This document shows positions 28,455 through 38,650 of a DNA stretch of 62,233 bases, piece by piece (positions within the stretch are counted from its first letter, which is position 1; each line of letters starts with the position of its first letter). The notes beneath the pieces were generated by a model. That model did not search any database. It was not told the origin of the DNA and was given only the letters and a program-made list of their open reading frames with translations. The DNA is from Spirochaetota bacterium (lineage in GTDB: Bacteria; Spirochaetota; JAAYUW01; JAOAHJ01): positions 1 to 62,233 of the forward strand of contig JAOAHJ010000007.1 of the NCBI GenBank assembly GCA_026415295.1, read 5' to 3'. Position numbers and translations under genes: made by a program.

Positions 28455-30227
28455 TTATTCATATTTTTTAGCGAGATCTTTAAGTTCTAAATCAATCTGA
28501 TCTTTTATTTTTCTTATCTCATCTATATTATCTTCTGAAACATATTTCATTCTTGCAATTTTTTCTTTAACTGGCAATGAAATTAGATCTTTAACTATAA
28601 TATTATGACTCTTAATATACTTTAATGATTCATGATGGAAATATAATATATTTTTAAGCATTTCATAAGACTTTCTTGATGAAGTATATGTATCTATCTC
28701 ATGAAAAGCATTTTGATGTAAATAATCCTCCCTTATTGATTTTGCAGTATCCATTAATAATCTATTTTCTGGGGATAAAGCATCAAGACCAACAAGTCTA
28801 ACAATTTCTTCAAGTTCTGCTTCTCTTTGTAAAATACTCATAGCTTCAACTTTCATATCAACCCAATCATCAGCAACATTCTTTTTAAGCCAATCTTTAA
28901 TATTATTATCATATAAAGAATATGAACCTAACCAATCTATTGCAGGAAAATGTCTTCTATATGCAAGTTTATCAGATAAAGACCAAAATACTTTTACAAC
29001 CCTTAATGTAGCTTGAACTACTGGATCAGATAGATCACCACCTGGGGGTGATACTGCTCCTATTACAGTTAAAGCTCCTTCTATATCTTCTTTACCAATA
29101 CACTTAACTTTACCAGCTCTTTCATAAAATTCAGCTATTCTAGTACCAAGATATGCAGGATATCCTTCTTCACCTGGCATCTCTTCAAGTCTACCAGACA
29201 TTTCTCTCATAGCTTCTGCCCATCTCGAAGTTGAGTCAGCCATTATTGCAACTGAATATCCCATATCTCTAAAATATTCACCTATTGTTATACCAGTATA
29301 AACTGAAGCTTCTCTTGCTGCTACTGGCATGTTAGATGTATTTGCAATTAAAACTGTTCTTTTCATTAATGGATGTCCTGTTTTTGGATCTTTAAGTTCA
29401 GGAAATTCCAGCAATACATCTGTCATCTCATTTCCTCTTTCTCCACATCCAATATATATAATTATCTGAGCATCTGCCCACTTTGCCAATTGATGTTGCA
29501 CAACGGTTTTCCCTGAACCAAATGGACCAGGAACACAAGCGGTTCCGCCTTTTGCTACAGGGAAAAATGTATCTATAACTCTCTGTCCTGTAAGTAAAGG
29601 TTCATAAGGATTAATTTTCATTTTTATAGGTCTTGGTTTTCTTACTGGCCACCTCTGTATCATATTAAACTGTTTTATTTGTCCATCATTTGTTTTTATT
29701 TTATAAATGGTATCCTCTATCCTATAATCCCCCTCTTTATTAATATCAACTATTTCTCCTTCAATATATGGAGGAACCATTATATAATGCTTAACAAGAA
29801 TTGTTTCTTCAACATACCCAATTTTATCTCCACCTACAACATAATCCCCTACTTTCTTAATTGGATGGAAATGCCACATTTTTTCTCTATCAAGAGATGG
29901 AACAGAAATACCTCTAGTTAACAAATCTCCAGCTTTTTCCTTTATTTTATCAAGTGGTCTTTGTATACCATCATATATATTTTCAATTAGACCAGGACCT
30001 AGTTCAACAGATAAAGGTTCACCTGTTGTATAAACTGGATCACCAACACCAATTCCTCCAGTTTCTTCATAAACTTGAATAGAAGCTCTATCTCCTCTCA
30101 TTTCAATTATTTCACCAACAAGGTTTAAATCTGAGACTTTAACTACATCAAACATATTTGCATGATTCATATTTTCAGCTATAATAAGTGGCCCAGCAAC
30201 TTTTACTATTCGACCTTTTTGCTGCAT
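28455..30227 (-). CDS. ntpA: V/A-type ATPase catalytic subunit A
   Basis: Catalytic ATP-binding subunit. Walker A is GPFGSGKT (234-241), the A-type variant. The V-type non-homologous insertion (about 115-200) precedes it, followed by [43 protein letters not shown] and the [11 protein letters not shown] loop. 590 aa matches bacterial and archaeal A subunits. GGAGG lies 7 nt before ATG. Confidence 0.98.
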   Translation of the reverse strand: MQQKGRIVKVAGPLIIAENMNHANMFDVVKVSDLNLVGEIIEMRGDRASIQVYEETGGIGVGDPVYTTGEPLSVELGPGLIENIYDGIQRPLDKIKEKAGDLLTRGISVPSLDREKMWHFHPIKKVGDYVVGGDKIGYVEETILVKHYIMVPPYIEGEIVDINKEGDYRIEDTIYKIKTNDGQIKQFNMIQRWPVRKPRPIKMKINPYEPLLTGQRVIDTFFPVAKGGTACVPGPFGSGKTVVQHQLAKWADAQIIIYIGCGERGNEMTDVLLEFPELKDPKTGHPLMKRTVLIANTSNMPVAAREASVYTGITIGEYFRDMGYSVAIMADSTSRWAEAMREMSGRLEEMPGEEGYPAYLGTRIAEFYERAGKVKCIGKEDIEGALTVIGAVSPPGGDLSDPVVQATLRVVKVFWSLSDKLAYRRHFPAIDWLGSYSLYDNNIKDWLKKNVADDWVDMKVEAMSILQREAELEEIVRLVGLDALSPENRLLMDTAKSIREDYLHQNAFHEIDTYTSSRKSYEMLKNILYFHHESLKYIKSHNIIVKDLISLPVKEKIARMKYVSEDNIDEIRKIKDQIDLELKDLAKKYE

Positions 30228-30275
30228 TATAAATCCTCCAAAAAATAATATTGATATATTTAATACTATTTTACT

Positions 30276-30596
30276 TTACTTTAAAAAACTCCCACCTAAG
30301 GCTTTAATAACAAGTTTTTCAACCAATTCTTCAGAAAAATTAAGCCTTTCTTTGCTAGATGGTATTGCTATAACTATTGGATAAAGTTTATTTAAAGTTA
30401 ATTCTTCAATAGTATCAAAATTTTCTTTATAAATTGATTCTAGCAAAAAAATTATTTTGTAATTCTTTCTAATTGAAGAATTCAGAAGATTTTTTTGTTC
30501 TTCTTTATTATTTAAATCAACAATTATTGTATCAAATCCTATCGACTTAAATCCCATAGTAGAATCTTTATCACCAATAACTAAAATATCAGACAT
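30276..30596 (-). CDS. ntpG: V/A-type ATPase subunit F (Enterococcus NtpG)
   Basis: Small central-stalk subunit with a CheY-like fold: ILVIGDKDSTMGFKSIGFD at the N-terminus and the middle KIIFLLES strand are typical, as is PIVIAIPSSKE. 106 aa. AAGGAA precedes ATG, and the gene overlaps subunit C by 8 nt. Together with C it completes the central stalk that short spirochaete operons seem to lack. Confidence 0.93.
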   Translation of the reverse strand: MSDILVIGDKDSTMGFKSIGFDTIIVDLNNKEEQKNLLNSSIRKNYKIIFLLESIYKENFDTIEELTLNKLYPIVIAIPSSKERLNFSEELVEKLVIKALGGSFLK

Positions 30597-31614
30597 ATGA
30601 TTTCCTTAAAATCTTTTTTACTTTATCAGGAATTATATTGTTTATCTTAGAAACAAAAATAATCTTAATATTAGTCAATTCTAATTCTTTAGCATAAAAA
30701 TAAGCATAAATTAATGATAAATCTGAAGTTATATATTTGGTGGTTTCTCTTAAATATTCAACATAAGTATCATCAAAAAGCTTTTCAATTAAACCAAGAT
30801 CATTAGTTTTTTGTAGCTCAGTTAAACAATTTGCAATCTCTGTAGAAAATGGATTAAAAGAAAATTTAACTGAAATATTATTTAAATCAAGATCAAACAA
30901 TTCTTTAAAAAATGAAATATCATAACTTTCCTGAGGAATATAGAATTCTTCAAAACTAAAAGAATCTTTTCCTTCTAATTTTAACCTAATAAGGTTTTTT
31001 AAATTCAAAAAAAGTAGTTTATTTTCAATTAAATCTTCTAAAATTTTATTTTTAAGATTTTTCGCTATATTTCTTACATAATTAAAATAAAAAATATCCA
31101 AACTTCTGTCAATAAATTCACCTGATAATAAATCTAAAGATAAATTATTAAAATCTCTCAAAAAACTTGATAGTTCTGTAAAATTTAATAAATCATAATT
31201 TCCTTGAGCCAAAGTATCTATTAAAAATTTCAAATCATAAACTCCAGAAAAACCATTGGTTAAATTATCGAAGTTTTCACTTTTTAGAATATATTTTGCT
31301 TTTAAAAATTTTTTTATATGTGGCAAATCATATTTTAAAAAAAGTAATTTATAAACATCTTCAGTGCAATTTTCCAAAATTAATTTTTTTAAATGCCACA
31401 TTTCCCAGTCAAAAATCATATCATATGTAATTTTTTCATATTCTCCATGAAGCCTATAACCTTTTTCGATTAAAATATTAAACAAATTTTTTAGAGGTAA
31501 ATCTATAAGATCGAGAAAATCAGAGTCTTTTAATAATCTATTCTCAAAAGAACGAATAAGTCCACATATAAAAAAATAATTTTCATCTTCTTTTAAATTA
31601 ATGTTATATAACAT
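30589..31614 (-). CDS. ntpC: V/A-type ATPase subunit C (rotor socket, subunit d)
   Basis: Connects the D/F shaft to the K ring. All-helical 341-aa protein. FICGLIRSFENRLLKDSDF near the start, WEMWHLKKLI (about 81-90), LPHIKKFLKAKYI and the C-terminal YAYFYAKELELTNIKIIFVSKINNI (family: y...ke.E.kNir.I...k..gi) are diagnostic. It overlaps subunit E by 11 nt; GGGGAAG precedes ATG. Confidence 0.95.
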   Translation of the reverse strand: MLYNINLKEDENYFFICGLIRSFENRLLKDSDFLDLIDLPLKNLFNILIEKGYRLHGEYEKITYDMIFDWEMWHLKKLILENCTEDVYKLLFLKYDLPHIKKFLKAKYILKSENFDNLTNGFSGVYDLKFLIDTLAQGNYDLLNFTELSSFLRDFNNLSLDLLSGEFIDRSLDIFYFNYVRNIAKNLKNKILEDLIENKLLFLNLKNLIRLKLEGKDSFSFEEFYIPQESYDISFFKELFDLDLNNISVKFSFNPFSTEIANCLTELQKTNDLGLIEKLFDDTYVEYLRETTKYITSDLSLIYAYFYAKELELTNIKIIFVSKINNIIPDKVKKILRKSYV

Positions 31615-32176
31615 TTAATATCTTCCCCACTTCCTGTTCTAGTTTTTCTTTTTTTAACTTAAATATTTGATCAAAAGAGAGATTTATCTCAATATTCCCT
31701 TTTTTTAATATTAATCCAGCTTTTATATTCACAGTATCAGAAGAAAGTGTAAATCCATCACCAAGTTTATTAATAAGTTTGTCACCTAATTCGTCCCGAT
31801 CTCTTTTATTTAAAATAATTTGATACCCTCTATCTTTAACACTTTTTTTAACAAGGCTTTCTAAAAATTGAATATAAATATCTCTATCATAAGATAAATA
31901 CTTATTAAATACTTCATTAAAAACTTTATCTATTAAAGACCTCTTTTTTTCTAATATTTTATTTCTGCATTCAAGTTTAAAATCAAGAAATCTTTTTCTT
32001 TCATCATTTTCTATATCTTTTTCTAGTCTCTCTATCTGTTCTTTTACATAAATCTCAATCTCTTTATCAATTTTTTCTTTTTGTTGTTTAATTTTTTGAT
32101 CCCACTCTTTTTCTATCTGTTCAAGTTTTAATTTCCCATCATTTTCAATTTTATTAATAATATCTGTAAATCCCAT
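31604..32176 (-). CDS. ntpE: V/A-type ATPase subunit E (peripheral stalk)
   Basis: 190 aa: N-terminal coiled coil (about 1-80, Lys/Glu/Ile-rich) and C-terminal globular domain with LVKKSVKDRGYQIILNKRDRD and the GLILKKGNIEINLSFDQIF strand pair typical of V-type E subunits. It pairs with the small H/G-like subunit (34801) as peripheral stalk. AGAGG precedes ATG; 12 nt after subunit K. Confidence 0.94.
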   Translation of the reverse strand: MGFTDIINKIENDGKLKLEQIEKEWDQKIKQQKEKIDKEIEIYVKEQIERLEKDIENDERKRFLDFKLECRNKILEKKRSLIDKVFNEVFNKYLSYDRDIYIQFLESLVKKSVKDRGYQIILNKRDRDELGDKLINKLGDGFTLSSDTVNIKAGLILKKGNIEINLSFDQIFKLKKEKLEQEVGKILNVI

Positions 32177-32188
32177 TATTTTTGCCTC

Positions 32189-32668
32189 TTATTTAACATT
32201 TTTTAAAACTAAAAATAAAGAAGCAAGTAAACCTAATATTGCATAGAATTCTACAAATACTGCCATTGTCATAGCTTTTCCTGTTTCTTTAGCTTGTTTA
32301 GAAACCATAGCTATACCACTTGCACAAACTTTACCTTGAAAAATCCCTGAAACTAAACCAGCAATACCTACTGGAAGTCCTGCAAATGTATACATTAATC
32401 CCTGTGCAAGGGTTATTTCGTAAATCTGATCAAGAGTTGATGCTCCAATTATATTAAGTCTTAATAAAATTAGAAATCCAATTAAAAACCCATAAATACC
32501 TTGAGTACCTGGTAAAGCTATTAATAATAAAAATTTACCAAATCTTTTAGGATCTTCTGCTAGTGATCCAGCTGCTGTTCTAGCTGCATAAGATATGCCA
32601 AGTGCAGAACCAATTCCTGATAAAGCAACTGCAAATGCAACACCAAGTAAAGCTAAAGCTACTCCCAT
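32189..32668 (-). CDS. ntpK: V/A-type ATPase membrane rotor subunit K, predicted Na+-binding
   Basis: Two fused c-type hairpins (four TM helices, 159 aa). L52, T55 and Q56 in ALPGTQGIYGF, Q111 in IFQGKVCASG and the ion-binding E140 in FVEFYAILG correspond to L61, T64, Q65, Q110 and E139, the five Na+ ligands of Enterococcus hirae NtpK. This predicts sodium, not proton, coupling. A 10-residue longer loop lies between the hairpins. The first hairpin has no carboxylate, so one ion site exists per subunit. GGAGG precedes ATG. Confidence 0.97.
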   Translation of the reverse strand: MGVALALLGVAFAVALSGIGSALGISYAARTAAGSLAEDPKRFGKFLLLIALPGTQGIYGFLIGFLILLRLNIIGASTLDQIYEITLAQGLMYTFAGLPVGIAGLVSGIFQGKVCASGIAMVSKQAKETGKAMTMAVFVEFYAILGLLASLFLVLKNVK

Positions 32669-32683
32669 TTTTATCCTCCTAAA

Positions 32684-34708
32684 TTAATCTTTTAACTTAA
32701 TAAATTTATACACTTTAGAAAATGGAGTAAATTCCTTTCCCCCACCTTCATAAAATTGTTTAAAAAATTCAACATATTGTAATCTCATAGAATGAACAAA
32801 AGCACCTAATGAACCAATGAGAATATTAAATGTATGTCCTACTAAAAGAATAATAAGACCAAAAATAAACCCACTGATACTTTTACCTTCCCCTATAAAC
32901 ATTTTTGCAAGTGTATTTATAACCATAGCAATTACACCAGAAGATAAACTTAAAGCTAATAATCTTGAATATGAAAGAATATCCCCAATTATTCCAGTCA
33001 AACCATAAACACCAAAAAATTTCTTTAAAAATCTATCACTCTTTGGATCCTCAGCACCCATAAATAAAATAATTAATATAATACCAATTATAAATAGATA
33101 ACTCATTACATTAGTAATAGTTGGATTAACTTGTATATTAATGAGTGGTAACAATAAAAAAACAATTGAAACTATTAGTAGCAAATAAGAAAAATACTCT
33201 CCAAAGGCTTTCTTTATACTCCCTTGAGTTAAAGATATAACAAAGCCAATAAAATAGGAACAAAATAATTGTATAATTCCAAGGAGAAGTGATAATCCAA
33301 ACAAACTAAGAGGAGAATTCATAGAATCAATAATTGTAATTTTCTTAAGAAAAGAGGGAGAAAATCCAAAAAAACTTCCCATTAAAGCTCCAACGATAAT
33401 CGAAAGTATTCCAACTTGAAATAGCACCTGAAATAACTGTTTTGTTTCTCCTTGATATTTCTTCATTAAAAAAAATGACAATATAGAAAGAAATAAACCA
33501 TATCCAGCATCACCAGTACAAATTGCAAAGAATAATGCAAAAAAAGGTGTAAATAGAGGTGTAGGATCTATTTCATTATTTTTGGGAGGCGAGTATAAAT
33601 TTGTAATTAATTCATAAGGCTTTACTATGCTTTTATTTTTATATGCAATTGGAATTGTTTCATCAGGTTCAGGATCAACATATTCTATTTCAAGTTCTTT
33701 ATATTTTTCTTTTACCTTATTTAATCTATCAATATCCTTCTTTAAAATCCATGCAGGAAAAACCACAAAAGACTCTGATGATAAAAAATTTTCCTGTGTT
33801 TGAATCTTTGATAAATAAGAATAATAATAATCATAATATGCAAGAAGATTATTTTTATAACTCTTAAATTTTATCTCTATATCACTTATTAATTTATTGT
33901 TTTCTTCTTCTAGAAGAAGGATCTTTTTTTCATAATTTTTTATTATTTCTGTTATAATTCCCTTTTCTTCTTCAACACTAACTTCTTCTCCACCAAGTTT
34001 CCTAAGGATACCAAATATATCTTTATAAATATCTTTTTCAGAAATTATAGCAAAGTATATATCTGAATTAATGCTTGATATTTTTTCTACACTCCATAAA
34101 TTAAAAGGATTATAAATATTATCTTTTAAAGTTTCAGAACTTTTTTTAAGATCAAAATATTTATTAAGTTCATCAAGAAAATTTATATATTTTTGATTAT
34201 TAATCAAACCAAATCTTATAATAAAATCATTTGTATCTTTTATAATAGATATATCATAAGGGAAAGTGTGAAAAGGCTTTAAATGTTCAATCTTACCATT
34301 TAATTTTGATATCTCTTCATTATTCTTTAATATTTTATCAATATTATCTGATATATTCTTTATAATACTTTTCCCATCAAAATATTTAATTAAATCTTCA
34401 AATTCTTTTTTTGAAATTATAAGTTTTTCTTCAGAATTAAAATTCAATTCTTTTATATTTGAAGCAATAAACTGAAATATTTTATCAAGTTCAAAAACAA
34501 TTTCTTTAATAGATTCTTTTTCTTTTGATATACTATTCCTTAACTCAATTAAATTAATCTCTTTATTCTTTAAAATGTTTTCCTTAAGAAAATTTACAGT
34601 TTCTTCATCAATGTGAACCAATCCTATTTCTTGTAAATATTCAAGCACCTCATTTAATATCGAAATATGTGATGTTATAATTGCCTTTTTTACTTTATGT
34701 ACACCCAT
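32684..34708 (-). CDS. ntpI: V/A-type ATPase subunit I (a-type stator, ion channel half)
   Basis: 674 aa with a cytosolic, coiled-coil-rich N-terminal half (about 1-365) and a membrane half with about seven or eight helices (about 385-655). The essential region GDILSYSRLLALSLSSGVIAMVIN carries the conserved Arg that faces the rotor glutamate, and HSMRLQYVEFFKQFYEGGGKEFTPF closes the family signature. GAGG precedes ATG. 15 nt upstream of subunit K. Confidence 0.97.
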   Translation of the reverse strand: MGVHKVKKAIITSHISILNEVLEYLQEIGLVHIDEETVNFLKENILKNKEINLIELRNSISKEKESIKEIVFELDKIFQFIASNIKELNFNSEEKLIISKKEFEDLIKYFDGKSIIKNISDNIDKILKNNEEISKLNGKIEHLKPFHTFPYDISIIKDTNDFIIRFGLINNQKYINFLDELNKYFDLKKSSETLKDNIYNPFNLWSVEKISSINSDIYFAIISEKDIYKDIFGILRKLGGEEVSVEEEKGIITEIIKNYEKKILLLEEENNKLISDIEIKFKSYKNNLLAYYDYYYSYLSKIQTQENFLSSESFVVFPAWILKKDIDRLNKVKEKYKELEIEYVDPEPDETIPIAYKNKSIVKPYELITNLYSPPKNNEIDPTPLFTPFFALFFAICTGDAGYGLFLSILSFFLMKKYQGETKQLFQVLFQVGILSIIVGALMGSFFGFSPSFLKKITIIDSMNSPLSLFGLSLLLGIIQLFCSYFIGFVISLTQGSIKKAFGEYFSYLLLIVSIVFLLLPLINIQVNPTITNVMSYLFIIGIILIILFMGAEDPKSDRFLKKFFGVYGLTGIIGDILSYSRLLALSLSSGVIAMVINTLAKMFIGEGKSISGFIFGLIILLVGHTFNILIGSLGAFVHSMRLQYVEFFKQFYEGGGKEFTPFSKVYKFIKLKD

Positions 34709-34800
34709 TTTAACCTCAAGATTATTAATTTTTAAAAATAAATATTCTGAAATAAAAATACTTTAAAATTATTATAAATTTAAAGGTAAAATTAAAATGC

Positions 34801-35112
34801 TTAATCAAAAAGGTGTCTTTCTACAAAGTTTTTAGCATCATTAATTAAATTTTGAGGAATTTTATCCAATTTAGCTAATTCACTATCTGTTTCAGATTTT
34901 GTATCCTCTATTAATTTATTTATCTCTTTTTCTTTTATCTCTTTTATTTTTTTAAGTTCTTTCTCTATTACTAATTTTGCCTCATTATATTTATGATTTT
35001 TATATTCATTCAAACTTTCAAATTCTTTTTTCTTTTTTTCAATTAAATTTTCAATCCTTTCTTTAATTTCTTTTTCTTTTTCATAAATTAGTTTTATATT
35101 ATCAATTCCCAT
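34801..35112 (-). CDS. ntpF: V/A-type ATPase small peripheral-stalk subunit (H/G-like; Enterococcus NtpF)
   Basis: 103 aa almost wholly coiled coil (about 8-80, heptads of Ile/Leu with Lys/Glu), as expected for the partner of subunit E. First gene of the F-I-K-E-C-G-A-B-D order. The start was moved to ATG 35112, six nt after a GGAG; an in-frame GTG 12 nt further upstream overlaps that Shine-Dalgarno. Assignment rests on structure type and position because the sequence is low in complexity. Confidence 0.85.
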   Translation of the reverse strand: MGIDNIKLIYEKEKEIKERIENLIEKKKKEFESLNEYKNHKYNEAKLVIEKELKKIKEIKEKEINKLIEDTKSETDSELAKLDKIPQNLINDAKNFVERHLFD

Positions 35113-35153
35113 AAAATTCTCCACTGTATATTTAATAATTTATTTATTTTTAC

Positions 35154-36506
35154 TTAGTTGTCAATATTAAAAACTTTTTTCTTCTCCCCCATTTTTATTT
35201 TCATTGTTAATATTTTATCAGATTGAAAAATTTTATTTGTTAGAAAAATAAATATCATAAAGACTATAAATTGATATATTATTCCAGCTCCAACTAGTAA
35301 ATAATCTTTCAACAAAAGTGAGTTTATTACAAAGAAAGGATGCGCAAATGGTATTGCATAAATTATTAACTTAACCACTATAGGTAATTCATTAATATTT
35401 AAAAAAATACTTAAAAAATAAGGAATTAGAGACAAAAACATAATAGGAGTTATAACTGTTTGAACTTTCTTAACATCTTCTGCAAACAGACCAAGAATTA
35501 ATGAAATAGCAAGAACATTTAAAATAGCAGTAAAAATAGAAAGTGCTACTAATAAATAATCAATAAATTTCAAATTAAAATCTATATTTTTAAGAATAAT
35601 AGACATTTGTTTTGAAGCTTCAGATAATGAGGAAGTATTCATTCCAGTTACCCCTCTCATATATGAATTGAATCCTATAATATAAATTAGAGCCATAAAT
35701 AGTGAAACAATAGCACCAGCTATCATTTTAGAGGTTGCTATATCACTTCTTCTTATAGGTATAGAAAGTAAAGTTTCAAGTGTTTTATTCTCTTTCTCAG
35801 ATGCAATTGCAACTGCAACCATTTGAGAGGACATTATTATTAACATGTATACTATAATTGGAACTAATAAATTTTGTAAATACAAGAAACCAATTATCAT
35901 TTCTAGATTTCCTTTGGTAACTTTTCCATTAAAAATAACAAATTCGTTGTATGAGACTGGATTTTCATAAAATTTATACTTTTCATCTGGAAACAAATTA
36001 GTATATATCATTTTGTTAAAAGTTTTCAAAATATTAATTAAAGAACCTCCTGATGATCTACCAAAACTTATACCCCCAATACTTTTTAAAACATTATAAA
36101 TTTCAAACTGTATATCTTCTATATTTTTGCTTATTATAAAATTGAAATAGCCCTTTTTAATAAATAAAATTGTGTCGAGTTTATGTTCTTTAGCATATTG
36201 AAAATCTTTAAGAAAATCAATATTTTCTGCTTCTTTTACAAAAAAAACAACATTTGCTTTTTCTAAAAATGATAATAACTCTTTTTTTAATGGTTCATAT
36301 GAAGAAGACTGGGAATCTTTCTCAAAGATTATATAAGTCGATATTTTCTTATTTTGGGCTTTCTTAGTTTCAGAAGACATTATTTTTCCAATTAGAACAA
36401 AAATTAATACAGTAATAATTAAAGGAAGAATCATATTAATAGTAAGAAGTTCTTTAATCTCTTTTTTTAATAAAATAAAAAACTTATTTTCACCGATATT
36501 TTTCAT
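35154..36506 (-). CDS. ABC-2 type permease, NatB-like
   Basis: One N-terminal TM helix, a roughly 170-residue extracytoplasmic domain and five or six C-terminal helices, as in NatB/YhaP-like Na+ or drug exporters. The coupling region AIASEKENKTLETLLSIPIRRSDIATSKM is the family hallmark. Start set at ATG 36506, one nt after the ATPase stop, with GAGGAT as the Shine-Dalgarno inside the ATPase gene's last codons; an in-frame ATG at 36518 is less likely. It ends 41 nt before ntpF on the same strand. Substrate not determinable; Na+ is suggested by family and location. Confidence 0.9.
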   Translation of the reverse strand: MKNIGENKFFILLKKEIKELLTINMILPLIITVLIFVLIGKIMSSETKKAQNKKISTYIIFEKDSQSSSYEPLKKELLSFLEKANVVFFVKEAENIDFLKDFQYAKEHKLDTILFIKKGYFNFIISKNIEDIQFEIYNVLKSIGGISFGRSSGGSLINILKTFNKMIYTNLFPDEKYKFYENPVSYNEFVIFNGKVTKGNLEMIIGFLYLQNLLVPIIVYMLIIMSSQMVAVAIASEKENKTLETLLSIPIRRSDIATSKMIAGAIVSLFMALIYIIGFNSYMRGVTGMNTSSLSEASKQMSIILKNIDFNLKFIDYLLVALSIFTAILNVLAISLILGLFAEDVKKVQTVITPIMFLSLIPYFLSIFLNINELPIVVKLIIYAIPFAHPFFVINSLLLKDYLLVGAGIIYQFIVFMIFIFLTNKIFQSDKILTMKIKMGEKKKVFNIDN

Positions 36507-36507
36507 T

Positions 36508-37245
36508 TTAATCCTCATTTTTATTTAGACTTATAAGTTCAATAAAAACTTCTTCTAAATTTGATTTATTGAATTTTTTCTTTAACTCTTCTGGTTTTCC
36601 AATTTCAAGAATATTCCCTTTATATATGAATCCAACTCTATCTGATAAAAATTCAATTTCTAGCATATTATGAGAAGATAAAAGAACAGACATCCCTTCT
36701 TCTTTAAAAGATTTAATTATTTTTCTTATTTCAAATGCATTTTGAACATCAAGTCCGCTTGTTGGTTCATCTAAAATTGCAAGTTTAGGTTTAAACATAA
36801 TTGATCTTGCAAGTAAAAGTTTTCTTGTCATTCCTTTTGAATATGTGGTAACTTTATTTTTTAATCTATCTCCAAGACCACATATCTCTGAAGCTTTCTC
36901 AATAAATTTCTTTTTATCTTCTCTATTTTTAGCAAAAAATGATGCCATAAAATCAAGATATTCTTGTCCTGTTAAATTTTTATAGACCCCAGCTTCTTCA
37001 GGAAGATAGGAAATATTTTCTCTAATTTTATTATCATCTTTGCCATAAACGAAATCACCAAAATATATCTCTCCCTCATCTTTTTTTAATATTGTTGCAA
37101 TAATCCTTAAAGTGGTCGTTTTACCTGCTCCATTTGGTCCAATTAAAGCAAATATTTCTCCTTTTTCAATATTAAAACTAATACCTTTTAAAGCTTTTAA
37201 ATCTCCATAACTTTTCTTAAGATTACTAACACTTAATATACTCAT
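36508..37245 (-). CDS. ABC transporter ATP-binding protein, NatA-like
   Basis: Walker A is GPNGAGKT (36-43), the Q-loop region YLPEEAGVYKNLTG, signature YSKGMTRKLLLARS and Walker B LAILDEPTSGLD, followed by the switch His in LLSSHNMLE. The YSKGM signature is usual in the NatA/CcmA group. Energises the permease that follows after one nt. AGAGG precedes ATG. Probably the first gene of a transcript that may run on into the V-ATPase operon. Confidence 0.93.
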   Translation of the reverse strand: MSILSVSNLKKSYGDLKALKGISFNIEKGEIFALIGPNGAGKTTTLRIIATILKKDEGEIYFGDFVYGKDDNKIRENISYLPEEAGVYKNLTGQEYLDFMASFFAKNREDKKKFIEKASEICGLGDRLKNKVTTYSKGMTRKLLLARSIMFKPKLAILDEPTSGLDVQNAFEIRKIIKSFKEEGMSVLLSSHNMLEIEFLSDRVGFIYKGNILEIGKPEELKKKFNKSNLEEVFIELISLNKNED

Positions 37246-37421
37246 TCAAAAACCTCTAAAAATTATTTTGTTATTCTCTAAATTAATCTTATAAAGAATG
37301 AAACATCTTGTTTTAATAGTTAATAAAAAACTTTAATCTACAAGAACTAAATCTATTATTAAAACAGTTTTTTTCTATAAAAAAAAATACACCACTATTA
37401 AAAAATTAAAATAAAAAAATA

Positions 37422-38453
37422 TTAAAACTTATACCCCATTGAAAAAGAAAAGAAGCTTTCTTTATAATTTAAAAAATAGTTATAATATAAAATAAAAGCA
37501 AATCCAGCTAAATCTAAAACTATACCAGCTCCTATTGAATTATAGTAAGATGAATAATTTTCAACATTAGTAAAAAGATCATAGTAAATAATTATACCAT
37601 ATTTTATAAATCCTTCCCCAAATATAAATCTTATATCATTATTTAGAAAAGATTTCACATCACTTTCAAAAATATAACCATACTTATCAGAAGAAATTCC
37701 TCTTATTCCTGTCCCTATTCCTTTACCATAATTATAAAACCTATTCATGAGAGATCCATATTCAACAGCATTAATAAGAAATGGGGTATTATTCTTATCT
37801 GACATTTTATCAAAAACAAAAAGGTTATAATAAGAAATATCTATATTAGTAACTCTTAAAATATTAAATTTAATATATGATGTTAAAGAATATTTAATTA
37901 AATTATTGTTGAATAAAGGATTCTGGGCACTTTTTGGGTAATAATTTAAACTTAAATCTATTAACCAACAATTTTTTAAAAATTCCCCATCAAGAACTTT
38001 TATTATGGAAATAATAGAATTTAATGAAATTCTATTTAAATAATAAAATTGTTTCTCTAAATAACCAGCATTTGTATAGAAAGAACCAGGTGAAAAATAA
38101 ACATAGGATTGATTTTTTAAGACTAAACTTAAAATTAAAAAATTAATTGGCATGAAACTGAATTCAACTTTACCACCAACTGTAAAGTAATTAGCTTTAA
38201 CATTTTTTATATCCCCAGAAAAAACACCACTAAAGTTATTAGTTAGGTTATTAAAAAAGTAATCCCCATAATATCCAACATTTCCATATAAATTAATATT
38301 TCCAAAATTATAAATCATTAAAAGTTTTAAATCAAGCCCAAAAATCCCAATACCAAAATCAAAGTCAGTTTCAAAAGCATAAATATTAAAAGAGAATACA
38401 ATAATTAAAATCAATATTAACAAAATTAAATAATTAAAAGTTATTTTTTTCAT
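37422..38453 (-). CDS. Predicted outer-membrane beta-barrel protein
   Basis: Signal peptide (MKKITFNYL, hydrophobic to about residue 26, cleavage near NIYAFE), then alternating aromatic/hydrophobic beta-strands with many Tyr, Phe, Asn and Gly, ending in FSFSMGYKF with the terminal Phe that BAM recognises. 343 aa would allow a barrel of about 12-14 strands. No recognised family. AGGAG precedes ATG. It lies alone upstream of the NatAB-V-ATPase block on the same strand. Confidence 0.8.
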   Translation of the reverse strand: MKKITFNYLILLILILIIVFSFNIYAFETDFDFGIGIFGLDLKLLMIYNFGNINLYGNVGYYGDYFFNNLTNNFSGVFSGDIKNVKANYFTVGGKVEFSFMPINFLILSLVLKNQSYVYFSPGSFYTNAGYLEKQFYYLNRISLNSIISIIKVLDGEFLKNCWLIDLSLNYYPKSAQNPLFNNNLIKYSLTSYIKFNILRVTNIDISYYNLFVFDKMSDKNNTPFLINAVEYGSLMNRFYNYGKGIGTGIRGISSDKYGYIFESDVKSFLNNDIRFIFGEGFIKYGIIIYYDLFTNVENYSSYYNSIGAGIVLDLAGFAFILYYNYFLNYKESFFSFSMGYKF

Positions 38454-38650
38454 AAAAACTCCTATTTATATATAAAAATTTTACAAATTTAAAATTTTAA
38501 TATATATATTTTTTTCCTTTTAATTAATATTAAAATAAATTATTATTTTTTCAATTTTAATTTTTTTTATTATACCTTAAAAATTTTTAATTTAAATTTA
38601 TATTTTTTAATATAAAATCTGATTAGTATTAATTTTATAAGCAATTTTTT

